DNA of 6,498 nt, taken from an uncultured Muribaculaceae bacterium. GTDB taxonomy: Bacteria; Bacteroidota; Bacteroidia; Bacteroidales; Muribaculaceae. Location: positions 1 through 6,498 of the forward strand of contig CAKUKR010000099.1 in the NCBI GenBank assembly GCA_934663645.1, given 5' to 3'. This document shows positions 1 to 6,326 of this stretch, one piece after another. Numbering within the stretch: the stretch's first letter is position 1; each line of letters starts with the position of its first letter. The position numbers were made by a program, and so were the translations under genes. The notes beneath the pieces were generated by a model. That model had not been told where the DNA came from, searched no databases, and saw nothing but the letters and a program-made list of their open reading frames with translations.

Positions 1-1896
1 ACAGCCGCCACGCGAGGCACTCAGATAACCGGCGCCGCAGACTTGACCGGGTTTGACTGCTACGCATACATCAACGAAGGCGGCAAGGACAAGTTCTACA
101 TCGACGGCGAGCAGTATGCCCGCGTTGATGATGTCTACCGTGCCGACAATACTTATTACTGGCCGCAGCGTGATATGGATTTCGGTTTTTACGCTGTGTT
201 CCCTTCTGCTGCCAACGGTCTGACGGCGCCAACGCCGGACTATATGAAACTCCAGTATAAAGTGCCGTCAGATGTAGCGCATCAGCAGGACCTCATGCTC
301 GCCACAAGCAATGTGCAGCACAAGGCCGGCGACAAGCACGCCCCCGTGCCGTTGACGTTCAAGCACTTGCTTTCGGGCGTCAAAATCAAGACGGGCAAGA
401 CCATGCCCGCCGGCACGCTGAAGAGCGTCACTTTCGAGAATGTCTATTCGTCTGCTGAATATGACTTGGCCGGAGGCGCATGGACGGACTGCGGCGATGC
501 CGGCTCGTTCACGGTAGCGCCCAATCTGGCGGTTGACGGCTCCGAAGGGCAGGAGCTCATCGGCGGCGACAACACGCTCCTGATGCTGCCGCAGCAGCTC
601 GCAGCAGCCGGCGGCAAGGCTGCAGTCCGGATGACTGTCGTCTTTGACGATGCAGTGCGCGGCGAGAAGACCCTCACGGCGGAACTCTCCGGCGAATGGC
701 TGATGGGGCAGACGCACACATACGTACTCAGCATCACTCCGGAATACACGCTGGATTTCACCACTGACACCCCGGCATACGCAGACGCGCACTACAACAT
801 AGTCAAAGTGTGCATAGTCTCCAGCGGACTGGGCAGAGACGGAGGCTGGACGCTTGAAATCAAGGACGGGCCTGCCTCTGCAATGTTAAAGAGCGATTTG
901 ACGCCCTTCGAGGAGTCCGGATATTGGCTTGAAGATGATGACAACTATAAGGACTATTGCAAGTCAGTAGGCAAGCCGTCGCTGCGTTCCCGCAAGATTA
1001 CAGGCAAGGATGCCGCAGCTGCGGTATACCTTTATCTCGAAGAAAATGCCGGCGACACGGACCAGACAATAACCCTCGAGCTGTACCCGACCAAATACCC
1101 CAATGCCGAACACCGCCGTTGGACCATCACGCAGCATCACCCCAACTGGGATGCAAACGGCATTGGCTGGGAGAGCATCGAGGAGGATGTAAACAATGAG
1201 AAAACATTCCCCTACGGCTTCAAATGGGACCGCATGGTGACCTACCAAAGCATTGATAAAATGGATGTTTTTGACAGGACATCAGTATTTGGTCAATTTA
1301 GAACTGGTGGGTGGCTTGGCATTTGGTTTAAAGCGATATTCCCTGATTACATCAATGCAACGCCTAATCCTGGTGGGCTTTTGGACAGTTCATACGTGAC
1401 AATTTCATTTGATTATTCCAAATTGGTAATTGACACACACGCCAATTCAGAAGATGACGGACTGAAAAATTCCTTTGAATTGTACTCGTTCTCTGGAGCC
1501 AGTGCAATTAGTGCGGAGGATTTGATTGCCAAGAATTCAGATTTTAAGAAAACTAGTGAGTCTGGAACTGCTTCAACTGTATCAAACTATGCCGCTGCTG
1601 TCTGTCTGCGAAAGAATAAGTTCAGAATCAAAAAAGATACAGAATCTGGTTACGTGTCGTATTCAATAAATCCTCTGACCGAATCTGAGATAAAGTGGTA
1701 TCTGCCGGCGAGCGGGCAGTTCAGTACTGTCGGCGGGCTGACATTCGGCTCGGGATGCACGGAGATGTCAGGCGGCGACTTCTGGTCTTCGACGGCTGTC
1801 AACGACAATGCGAATGCCATGTCGTGGAACGGCGCGGCGTACACGTCAGACCGTATGCAGAACAAGCGCGTGCGTGCCGTCCGCAAAAGAAACTGA
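1..1896 (+). CDS. Fimbrillin-family surface protein, 5' end outside the window
   Basis: The frame is open from base 1 (first residues TAATRGTQIT) to TGA at 1894-1896, giving 631 visible residues. The true start, signal peptide and any lipobox lie upstream; a TTG at 43 is an internal Leu codon. Residues about 15-250 look like a Bacteroidetes fimbrillin/Mfa-like domain: 'LTFKHLLSG' near 118, 'LLMLPQQL' near 193, and 'GQTHTYVLSIT' near 236, which is typical of the end of that fold. Residues about 255-380 form a second beta-rich segment ending 'WTITQHHPNW'. The C-terminus (563-631) carries 'EIKWYLPASGQF', 'FWSSTA' and 'RVRAVRK', a module common at the end of Bacteroidales fimbrillin-like and FISUMP-type proteins. 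By family knowledge such proteins are exported lipoproteins that form fimbriae or sit at fimbrial tips; adhesion is inferred. The DNA for roughly residues 416-564 is AT-rich compared with both flanks. The family call is firm, but the subunit role is unknown. Confidence 0.85.
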   Translation, partial: TAATRGTQITGAADLTGFDCYAYINEGGKDKFYIDGEQYARVDDVYRADNTYYWPQRDMDFGFYAVFPSAANGLTAPTPDYMKLQYKVPSDVAHQQDLMLATSNVQHKAGDKHAPVPLTFKHLLSGVKIKTGKTMPAGTLKSVTFENVYSSAEYDLAGGAWTDCGDAGSFTVAPNLAVDGSEGQELIGGDNTLLMLPQQLAAAGGKAAVRMTVVFDDAVRGEKTLTAELSGEWLMGQTHTYVLSITPEYTLDFTTDTPAYADAHYNIVKVCIVSSGLGRDGGWTLEIKDGPASAMLKSDLTPFEESGYWLEDDDNYKDYCKSVGKPSLRSRKITGKDAAAAVYLYLEENAGDTDQTITLELYPTKYPNAEHRRWTITQHHPNWDANGIGWESIEEDVNNEKTFPYGFKWDRMVTYQSIDKMDVFDRTSVFGQFRTGGWLGIWFKAIFPDYINATPNPGGLLDSSYVTISFDYSKLVIDTHANSEDDGLKNSFELYSFSGASAISAEDLIAKNSDFKKTSESGTASTVSNYAAAVCLRKNKFRIKKDTESGYVSYSINPLTESEIKWYLPASGQFSTVGGLTFGSGCTEMSGGDFWSSTAVNDNANAMSWNGAAYTSDRMQNKRVRAVRKRN

Positions 1897-1959
1897 CATA
1901 CGATTTTCAAGCAAAACTAAATTCCAAATACACAATAAATTTTCAATTAAATTCCCCGT

Positions 1960-1993
1960 GGGTCGTTCGATGTGAATCGCGCGGCCCTTTTTT
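1960..1993 (+). terminator. Intrinsic terminator after the fimbrillin gene
   Basis: The left arm GGGTCGTTCGAT (1960-1971) pairs with ATCGCGCGGCCC (1976-1987). This gives 11 of 12 pairs counting two G-U pairs, with a single T/C mismatch. The loop is GTGA, a GNRA tetraloop, and six T residues follow at 1988-1993. It lies 63 bases past the fimbrillin stop, so it ends that transcript. The T-run is only on the plus-strand side, so it is not an obvious terminator for the convergent minus-strand cluster. Confidence 0.88.
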
Positions 1994-2155
1994 CATCTCT
2001 CCGCAGCTGTTGCTGAATTGCAGTTTTGTCGCCAAGGCACAAGGCACATTTCATCTGGTGCTTGCCATCTTGTTTTCAGACACCTTGAGTGCCGTAAAGT
2101 TTATCATATACTGCGAGTTGCACGGTTTTCATCCTGCAAATTGACCTATAGAACA

Positions 2156-3118
2156 TTATCCCATGGAGACTTTGTGCTGCATGAAAAATATCTGCTTTTG
2201 CTGTTCAATCTCCCTCCTCAATTCCTCGGGGGAGGGAAGGAAAGTCATTATCTTGGAGGCGAAGAGCTGGTCGCTGTCGTGGAGGACGGAATACCGAGCA
2301 ATGTCTTCGCTTGTTTCAGTGCAAAGCACTATGCCAAGCGTGGGGTTGTCGCCCTCGGTGGTCTTCATGTCGTCGTACATGCGCACGTACATGTCCATCT
2401 GCCCTACATCCTGGTGTGTAATAGGGTTTGCCTTGAGGTCAATCAAGACAAAACGCTTCATTATGTAGTTGTAGAAAACGAGGTCGATGTAGTAGTCTGC
2501 GGTGTCGGTGACGATGTGCTGCTGGCGTTCAACGAAGGCATACCCTTTCCCTAACTCCATTATGAATTGCTGAAGGTGGTCTATCAGTGCGGTCTCCAGT
2601 TGCGATTCGGTATACTGTGTGTCTTTGGGGAGACCTAAAAATTCGGTTACGACGGGCGATTTGATGAAATTTACTGGGCTTAAGGGCTGGTACTGCTCGC
2701 CGGAGGTGAGCTGCTCCATTTCGGCTTTTACGAGACTTTTCCCTTTGGGAGTTGACGCTAAAAGGCGCTTGTAATATTGAGTGCTGACATTGCGGTCCAA
2801 AGTTCGTTTGGACCGCATTTCGCGGTTAGCTTCCTTCATATACCACTCACGGGCTTTCGGGTTAGCTTCCCTCAATAAGATTGTGATATGTGTCCATTTA
2901 AGATTTGGCAACCGCGGTTGCCAAATCTCCCAGTCGGGAAATTCGAGGAAGAACTGGCGGTACTGGCGCAGGCTGCGTTCGCTGAACCCTTTGCCCAATT
3001 CGAGCGTGAGCCGGCGTGAAAGTGTTCTTATAAGGTTTGTGCCGTAGGAGGCACGGGCTGAGCCGTCCTGTTCCTCCTCAACTATGCGGCGACCGACTTC
3101 CCAATATGCTTGAATCAT
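2156..3118 (-). CDS. DUF1016 (YhcG-like) PDDEXK nuclease-domain protein, main open part
   Basis: This is a 320-residue frame from ATG at 3118 to TAA at 2158-2156. Residues 1-120 match the helical N-terminal DUF1016 region: 'MIQAYWEVGRRIVEEE' at 1-16, 'GKGFSERSLRQYRQFF' at 42-57 and 'RTLDRNVSTQYYKRLL' at 105-120. The C-terminal half has the nuclease-like core: E197 in 'FVERQQ', D212 in 'YIDLVFY', D227-L-K229 in 'FVLIDLK', and 'GQMDMYVRMYDD' from 239. The E-x-K position is D-x-K; from memory this is usual in this subfamily. Related proteins are linked to restriction or anti-phage functions and to mobile DNA; the role here is not shown. The same frame continues upstream as AINSA, a TAG stop at 3136-3134, then 26 more family-like codons, so this frame lacks the natural N-terminus. 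GC is near 50% in sampled stretches against about 63% in aroA, suggesting transfer. It is last in the queA cluster. Confidence 0.82.
   Translation of the reverse strand: MIQAYWEVGRRIVEEEQDGSARASYGTNLIRTLSRRLTLELGKGFSERSLRQYRQFFLEFPDWEIWQPRLPNLKWTHITILLREANPKAREWYMKEANREMRSKRTLDRNVSTQYYKRLLASTPKGKSLVKAEMEQLTSGEQYQPLSPVNFIKSPVVTEFLGLPKDTQYTESQLETALIDHLQQFIMELGKGYAFVERQQHIVTDTADYYIDLVFYNYIMKRFVLIDLKANPITHQDVGQMDMYVRMYDDMKTTEGDNPTLGIVLCTETSEDIARYSVLHDSDQLFASKIMTFLPSPEELRREIEQQKQIFFMQHKVSMG
2791..2817. repeat. Perfect 11-bp-stem inverted repeat inside the DUF1016 gene
   Basis: TGCGGTCCAAA (2791-2801) and its exact reverse complement TTTGGACCGCA (2807-2817) are separated by the five bases GTTCG. 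It lies in the codons for 'MRSKRTLDRN', 83 bases from the 28-base palindrome. On the plus strand it is followed by only three T residues, and on the minus strand by none, so it is unlikely to act as a terminator. Confidence 0.85.
2901..2928. repeat. Perfect 28-base palindrome inside the DUF1016 gene
   Basis: The half-site AGATTTGGCAACCG (2901-2914) is followed directly by its exact reverse complement (2915-2928), with no spacer. It lies wholly within coding sequence and covers the codons for the 'IWQPRLPN' part of the protein. Symmetry stops abruptly: the flanking bases (A at 2900, C at 2929) do not pair. No T-run follows on either strand, so it is not an intrinsic terminator. It could extrude as a cruciform or fold as an mRNA hairpin; no function is shown. 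Confidence 0.9.
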
Positions 3119-3133
3119 AGCGGAATTGATGGC

Positions 3134-3214
3134 CTAAGCAGCCTCTGCGCGGTGTGTGTCAATAATCGACCGTATGTCGTGTATTATGCTGTCTGGTTGT
3201 TCCATATCGTTCAT
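3134..3214 (-). pseudogene. Detached 5' piece of the DUF1016 gene, ending in an in-frame amber codon
   Basis: From ATG at 3214 the frame encodes 26 residues (MNDMEQPDSIIHDIRSIIDT, then HRAEAA) and then reads TAG at 3136-3134. The frame is the same as the downstream 320-residue one. Reading through the TAG gives 'RAEAA-x-AINSAMIQAYW', which matches the normal N-terminal helix of DUF1016 proteins, where an 'I...AR..V...IN..MV..YW' pattern is expected. One base change (for example CAG or AAG to TAG) would explain it. The unbroken gene would be 353 codons (3214-2156) including its TAA stop, or 352 residues, close to the family's usual length. The start lies 5 bases after the stop of the upstream membrane-protein gene (TAA 3222-3220), which supports 3214 as the original start. 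Restart at ATG 3118, 15 bases after the TAG, could still make a shortened protein; so could suppression of the amber codon. Confidence 0.72.
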
Positions 3215-3219
3215 GATGC

Positions 3220-3648
3220 TTATTTGCGGCGTGCTTCGCTGACGATGAGCAGCACTTCGTCGCGGACGGCCGTGGGCAGCTCGATGCCGCGTATCGTGAG
3301 CGACCGCACCCATGCCGACACCTCCTCGGGACGCATGGTCATCAGTATGTCGCGGAACAGCTCTGCCTGTTCCGGGGTGTATGCGTCGGCAGCGGTGCCA
3401 CGGTATTCGTCGAGTTCCTCGTCGTCGAAATATTCCGCCTCGGTGGTGAACGGCGAGAGCGTTTCCTTCTCGCAGACGATGTGCATTCCGCAACATTCCC
3501 CGTCCGCTGTTTCCTCCTCTTCGTTGGCGGCGGCTTCTGCGGGGGTGTCTTCATCAGTTTTGCGGTGGCGGTAATAGAGGCGGTCGGCGAGGTACAGCGC
3601 CAGCCCGATTGCGGCGGTGACGGCGAGGATAATCAGTGCTCCGGTCAT
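3220..3648 (-). CDS. Small membrane-anchored acidic protein with a Cys-Cys-Gly motif, function unknown
   Basis: The product has 142 residues. Residues 3-22 (starting GALIILAVTAAIGLALYL) form one hydrophobic helix, followed by basic 'YYRHRK', so the most likely topology is an N-terminal anchor with the rest in the cytoplasm. Residues 31-50 are acidic and low in complexity. Then come 'ECCGMHIVCEK' at 51-61 (Cys52, Cys53, Cys59 and His56 could bind a metal or form disulfides), 'YFDDEELDEYRG' at 73-84, and a helical C-terminal part with 'RPEEVSAWVRSL' and 'LPTAVRDEVLLIV'. The pattern resembles a conserved uncharacterised Bacteroidetes family; this is from memory and unchecked. The start at 3648 is 11 bases after the aroA stop, and the stop is 5 bases before the DUF1016 start, so it sits inside the cluster. 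It has no recognisable catalytic domain, and I assign no function. Confidence 0.82.
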   Translation of the reverse strand: MTGALIILAVTAAIGLALYLADRLYYRHRKTDEDTPAEAAANEEEETADGECCGMHIVCEKETLSPFTTEAEYFDDEELDEYRGTAADAYTPEQAELFRDILMTMRPEEVSAWVRSLTIRGIELPTAVRDEVLLIVSEARRK

Positions 3649-3659
3649 GGTGTGTCTGT

Positions 3660-4946
3660 TTATATATTGGTGAGGGTTATGTCGTATCCGAGCTGCGCGA
3701 GGCGGTCGAAATAGCCGGGGAACGACTTGTCAACGCACGCTGCGTCGCGGATGTTCATCGGGCTGAATACCGCGAGCGGGGCGGCTGCCATGGCTATGCG
3801 GTGGTCGCCGGCAGCGTCAACGGTTGCCGGCGTTTCTGGAGGGGAGTAATGCCCGCTTTCCAGTGTGTCGCCAGCGGCGGTGACGGCATGTCCGAGGCTG
3901 CGCAGCATCGCGCTGACGGTGGCAAGGCGGTCGCTCTCCTTGTGCTGCAGGTGGGCGATGCCGTACAGGCGGAATGATTTGCGGCAGCCGCAGAGGGTGG
4001 CGGCGACTGTGGGGACAAGGTCAATGATGTCGCCCATGTATATGTCGAAATGTTCGGTGTCGCCCCATGTCGTCTTCTCGATGGTTGCGCCGCTGTCGTC
4101 GTAAGTGGTTTTGACACCAAGCTGCCGGTATATGCAGGCGATTGCGTTGTCGCCCTGCAATGAGTCCTGCGGGCTGCGCAGCCCCTCCATGCGTATGCGC
4201 AGCGTGCCGGGAGGGTGCAGGGCAACGGTCTCGTACATGTATGAGGCTGCGCTCCAGTCGCTTTCGGGCGGGCGTTTGTCGGGGGTGAGGCGGCTGGGGC
4301 TGACGGTGATGTCGCGTGCCTCTGTGCTGGTTTCTGCGCCGGCGGCGCGGAGCATCTGCAGGGTCATCTGCGAGTAGGGCGTTGAAACGGATGTCCCGGT
4401 GCAGCGTATTTGCAGCCCGTGGCGTGTCCAGGGGGCGGCGAGCAGCAGCGACGACAGGTATTGCGAGCTCTCGGAGGTGTCAACCTCGACTTCGCCGCCG
4501 CAGATTTCGCCAGGTGTTATCTCGAGCGGCGCGTGGCCGTCTGTGCCGGTATACCTGACGCGGCAGCCGAGGGAGGCGAGTGCGTTGACGAGCGGTGCAA
4601 TGGGGCGGCGTTGGAGCTGCCCGCTTCCCGTAAGCACGGTTTTCACATGCGCTCGCATGCATATATATGTGGCGATGAAGCGCAATGCCGTCCCGGAGCT
4701 GCCGACATCGATTACGGCCTCTCCACGGCGGGCGGCGGTGATGGCGCGGTGCAGGTGGCGCAGGTCGTCGCACCAACTGTCATCGTATTGCGGCAGGGGA
4801 GCTTCGGCGTATGCGGCAATCATCATCTGCCGCGCCGCGATGCTTTTCGACGGCGGCAGGGCTACCGTTGTCTCGGCGCTTGGCAGTGTGCCGAAGCGTA
4901 TGTATGCGTTGCGGCTCACCTCTCTGATGCGCGGAAAAACAGGCAT
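3660..4946 (-). CDS. aroA: 3-phosphoshikimate 1-carboxyvinyltransferase (EPSP synthase)
   Basis: The enzyme joins phosphoenolpyruvate to shikimate 3-phosphate in the cytoplasm, the sixth step to chorismate and the aromatic amino acids. The 428-residue frame has the expected motifs in order: 'PPSKSIAAR' at 31-39 (K34, S35, R39), 'GSSGTALRF' at 82-90, 'LTGSGQLQRRP' at 105-115, 'SSQYLSSLLLAAP' at 160-172, 'DWSAASY' at 230-236, D309 in 'GDIIDLVPTVAA' as the likely catalytic Asp, 'HKESDR' at 335-340, 'GDHRIAM' at 380-386 and 'DKSFPGYF' at 406-413. The length fits the family (E. coli 427). ATG 4946 overlaps the end of queA by 31 bases. An in-frame GTG at 4919 overlaps the queA TGA as GTGA, would give 419 residues, and puts the PPSKS motif at a more usual distance from the N-terminus, so it may be the real start. 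The small membrane-protein gene follows 11 bases downstream. Confidence 0.95.
   Translation of the reverse strand: MPVFPRIREVSRNAYIRFGTLPSAETTVALPPSKSIAARQMMIAAYAEAPLPQYDDSWCDDLRHLHRAITAARRGEAVIDVGSSGTALRFIATYICMRAHVKTVLTGSGQLQRRPIAPLVNALASLGCRVRYTGTDGHAPLEITPGEICGGEVEVDTSESSQYLSSLLLAAPWTRHGLQIRCTGTSVSTPYSQMTLQMLRAAGAETSTEARDITVSPSRLTPDKRPPESDWSAASYMYETVALHPPGTLRIRMEGLRSPQDSLQGDNAIACIYRQLGVKTTYDDSGATIEKTTWGDTEHFDIYMGDIIDLVPTVAATLCGCRKSFRLYGIAHLQHKESDRLATVSAMLRSLGHAVTAAGDTLESGHYSPPETPATVDAAGDHRIAMAAAPLAVFSPMNIRDAACVDKSFPGYFDRLAQLGYDITLTNI
4916..4919 (-). promoter_or_regulatory. GTGA stop/start overlap between queA and aroA
   Basis: On the minus strand the four bases GTGA contain both the queA stop (TGA) and a GTG codon in the aroA frame. 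The purine-rich AGAGAG directly before the GTG is close to ideal Shine-Dalgarno composition but sits too near the start. A start here would drop the first nine residues from the longer ATG 4946 version. Four-base overlaps are a classic sign of translational coupling. Confidence 0.45.
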
Positions 4947-6193
4947 GCGTCGCCGTATGACAGGAAGCGGTAGCTGCCGGCGAGCGCATGGTCATATACG
5001 CGCCGCCAGCGCTCGCCGCCGTCCTCGTCTTTGCCCAGAAATGAGGAGACGAGCAGCAGCAGTGTCGATTGCGGCTGGTGGAAGTTGGTGACCATGGCGT
5101 CGGTGATGCGCCACCGGAAGCCGGGGGCTATCATTATCGCCGTCGAGGAGGTGAAGGTTGTCATGCAATGGCTGTCCATGTATGCAGCGAGAGCTTCGAG
5201 CATAGTGACGGTGTCCATCTCGGCGGTGTCGCCGCTGTATGCCTCCCACTGTGTAACGTGCGGGTCTTCGCCGCGCATGATGTGCTGCCCGGCGTATGGC
5301 AGCGACTCGAGTGTGCGCACGCTCGTTGTGCCGACGGCAGTCAGCGGCCTCCCGGCGCGTTTGGCGGCGATTACCGCAGCCAGCACTTCGCGGCTGATGC
5401 CGTAGACCTCGGTGTGCATGGGGTGTCCCCCGATTTCGTCGCTCTTGACCGGCTGGAACGTGCCTGCGCCGACGTGCAGTGTCAGTTCGCGGCGTTCTAT
5501 ACCCGCGTCGGCGAGTGTGCTTATCATCTGGTCGGTGAAGTGCAGCCCGGCTGTCGGAGCTGCCACAGACCCCTTGATTTTGGAATAGACTGTCTGGTAG
5601 TCGGTGTCGTCGCACTCCTCCGAGGCTCGCCCGAGGTACGGCGGTATGGGTATCCGCCCGGCGGCATCCACTATGTCGGCAAATGTCGCCGAAGGGTCGT
5701 CCCATTGCAGTTCCACGAGGTGGGAGTTCCCGGCACACGCCTCCAAGCGCGTTGCCCGCAGCGTGACGCCTCGTTGCGGCTCGCCGAGCGTGACGACGCG
5801 CTCCAGCGCGTCCTGCTTCCACCGCTTCAGGTTGCCGACCATGCATTTCCATGTGCAGCGGCCGCGTGTCTGGAACACCAGCGCGTAGTCTGACGGCTCT
5901 TCGGGCTCGAGCAGGAACACCTCTATCACCGAGCCGGTGGGCTTGCGGAACTGGAGACGCGCGTTGATGACGCGCGTGTTGTTGCATACCATGAGCGACC
6001 CTTCGGGCAACAGTCCCGGCAGTGCGTCAAACCGCCTGTCGGCTATGCGCCCCAGGCTGTCGCACGTCAGCAGCAGGCAGCGGTCGCGGTCGGCGAGCGG
6101 ATGCTTCGCTATCCGTGCGTCATCGAGCGGGTAGTCATAGTCGGCTATGTGTATGCCGCAAACGGACGGCACGGTTTCGTCAGTCTCTTTCAT
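4916..6193 (-). CDS. queA: tRNA preQ1(34) S-adenosylmethionine ribosyltransferase-isomerase
   Basis: QueA transfers and rearranges the ribosyl part of S-adenosylmethionine onto preQ1 at position 34 of GUN-anticodon tRNAs, giving epoxyqueuosine. The 425 residues carry the family signatures: 'YPLDDARIAKHPL' at 21-33, 'CNNTRVINARL' at 70-80, 'EVFLLEP' at 91-97, 'IPIPPYLGR' at 181-189, 'PTAGLHFT' at 213-220, 'LTLHVGAGTFQPV' at 237-249, 'GTTSVRTLESL' at 288-298, 'VTNFHQPQSTLLLLVSSFLG' at 368-387 and 'YGDACLFF' at 413-420. It is longer than the E. coli enzyme (about 356), which from memory is common in Bacteroidetes. The start is ATG 6193; no strong ribosome-binding site precedes it. It is the first gene of the minus-strand cluster, and its TGA stop (4918-4916) lies inside the aroA start region, so translation of the two is probably coupled. 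A purB-like gene and a palindromic repeat pair lie upstream. Confidence 0.96.
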   Translation of the reverse strand: MKETDETVPSVCGIHIADYDYPLDDARIAKHPLADRDRCLLLTCDSLGRIADRRFDALPGLLPEGSLMVCNNTRVINARLQFRKPTGSVIEVFLLEPEEPSDYALVFQTRGRCTWKCMVGNLKRWKQDALERVVTLGEPQRGVTLRATRLEACAGNSHLVELQWDDPSATFADIVDAAGRIPIPPYLGRASEECDDTDYQTVYSKIKGSVAAPTAGLHFTDQMISTLADAGIERRELTLHVGAGTFQPVKSDEIGGHPMHTEVYGISREVLAAVIAAKRAGRPLTAVGTTSVRTLESLPYAGQHIMRGEDPHVTQWEAYSGDTAEMDTVTMLEALAAYMDSHCMTTFTSSTAIMIAPGFRWRITDAMVTNFHQPQSTLLLLVSSFLGKDEDGGERWRRVYDHALAGSYRFLSYGDACLFFRASER

Positions 6194-6260
6194 ATAATGT
6201 ATTGTTGCAAAGCTGGTGTGTTGAAATGCACCTGCGATGTATAGGTTGGGCAGTCAGCGC

Positions 6261-6283
6261 AGGGACGCGGCGTGCCGCGTCCG
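6261..6283 (+). repeat. REP-like palindromic element, copy 1
   Basis: A perfect 8-bp stem, GGACGCGG (6263-6270) with CCGCGTCC (6275-6282), has a CGTG loop. The 23-base unit begins AGGGAC and ends GTCCG. It is an inverted copy of the element at 6327-6349 and differs from it only at the fifth stem pair (G-C here, A-T there). There is no T-run, so it is not a standard terminator. It lies in the gap between the purB-like gene and queA, 68 bases upstream of the queA start codon. Confidence 0.85.
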
Positions 6284-6326
6284 AAGGGTGACAAGTGCAA
6301 TCAATTGATGTGCAATGATTTGGTTG

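Noticed and set aside
2034..2047. Tandem AAGGCAC repeat in the convergent gap
   Set aside because: Only two 7-base units, with no larger structure around them.
1946..2056. Short minus-strand frame (about 31 codons, starting MKCALCLGDKTA) between the fimbrillin and DUF1016 genes
   Set aside because: It runs through the terminator hairpin, has no ribosome-binding site, and no family is recognised. It is probably chance.
1897..2155. The 259-base convergent gap searched for a second terminator, a tRNA or a small RNA
   Set aside because: Apart from the terminator at 1960-1993, I found no stem with a T-run on the minus strand and no cloverleaf.
2824..2870. Direct repeat GGTTAGCTTCC at 2824-2834 and 2860-2870
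   Set aside because: It encodes the repeated residues E-A-N in two nearby helices of the DUF1016 protein; coding constraint explains it.
4647..4660. CATGCG-CT-CGCATG palindrome in aroA
   Set aside because: It is a short stem with a two-base loop in GC-rich coding DNA and is expected by chance.
5069..5893. Long plus-strand open frame opposite queA
   Set aside because: It is antisense to a clear queA coding region, its composition follows from the GC-rich codons on the other strand, and no domain is recognisable.
6208..6215. Minus-strand CAGCTTTG as a Bacteroidetes -7 promoter box (TAnnTTTG) for queA
   Set aside because: It has one mismatch, there is no TTTG-like -33 box at the right spacing, and the leader would be only a few bases long. 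It is too weak to call.
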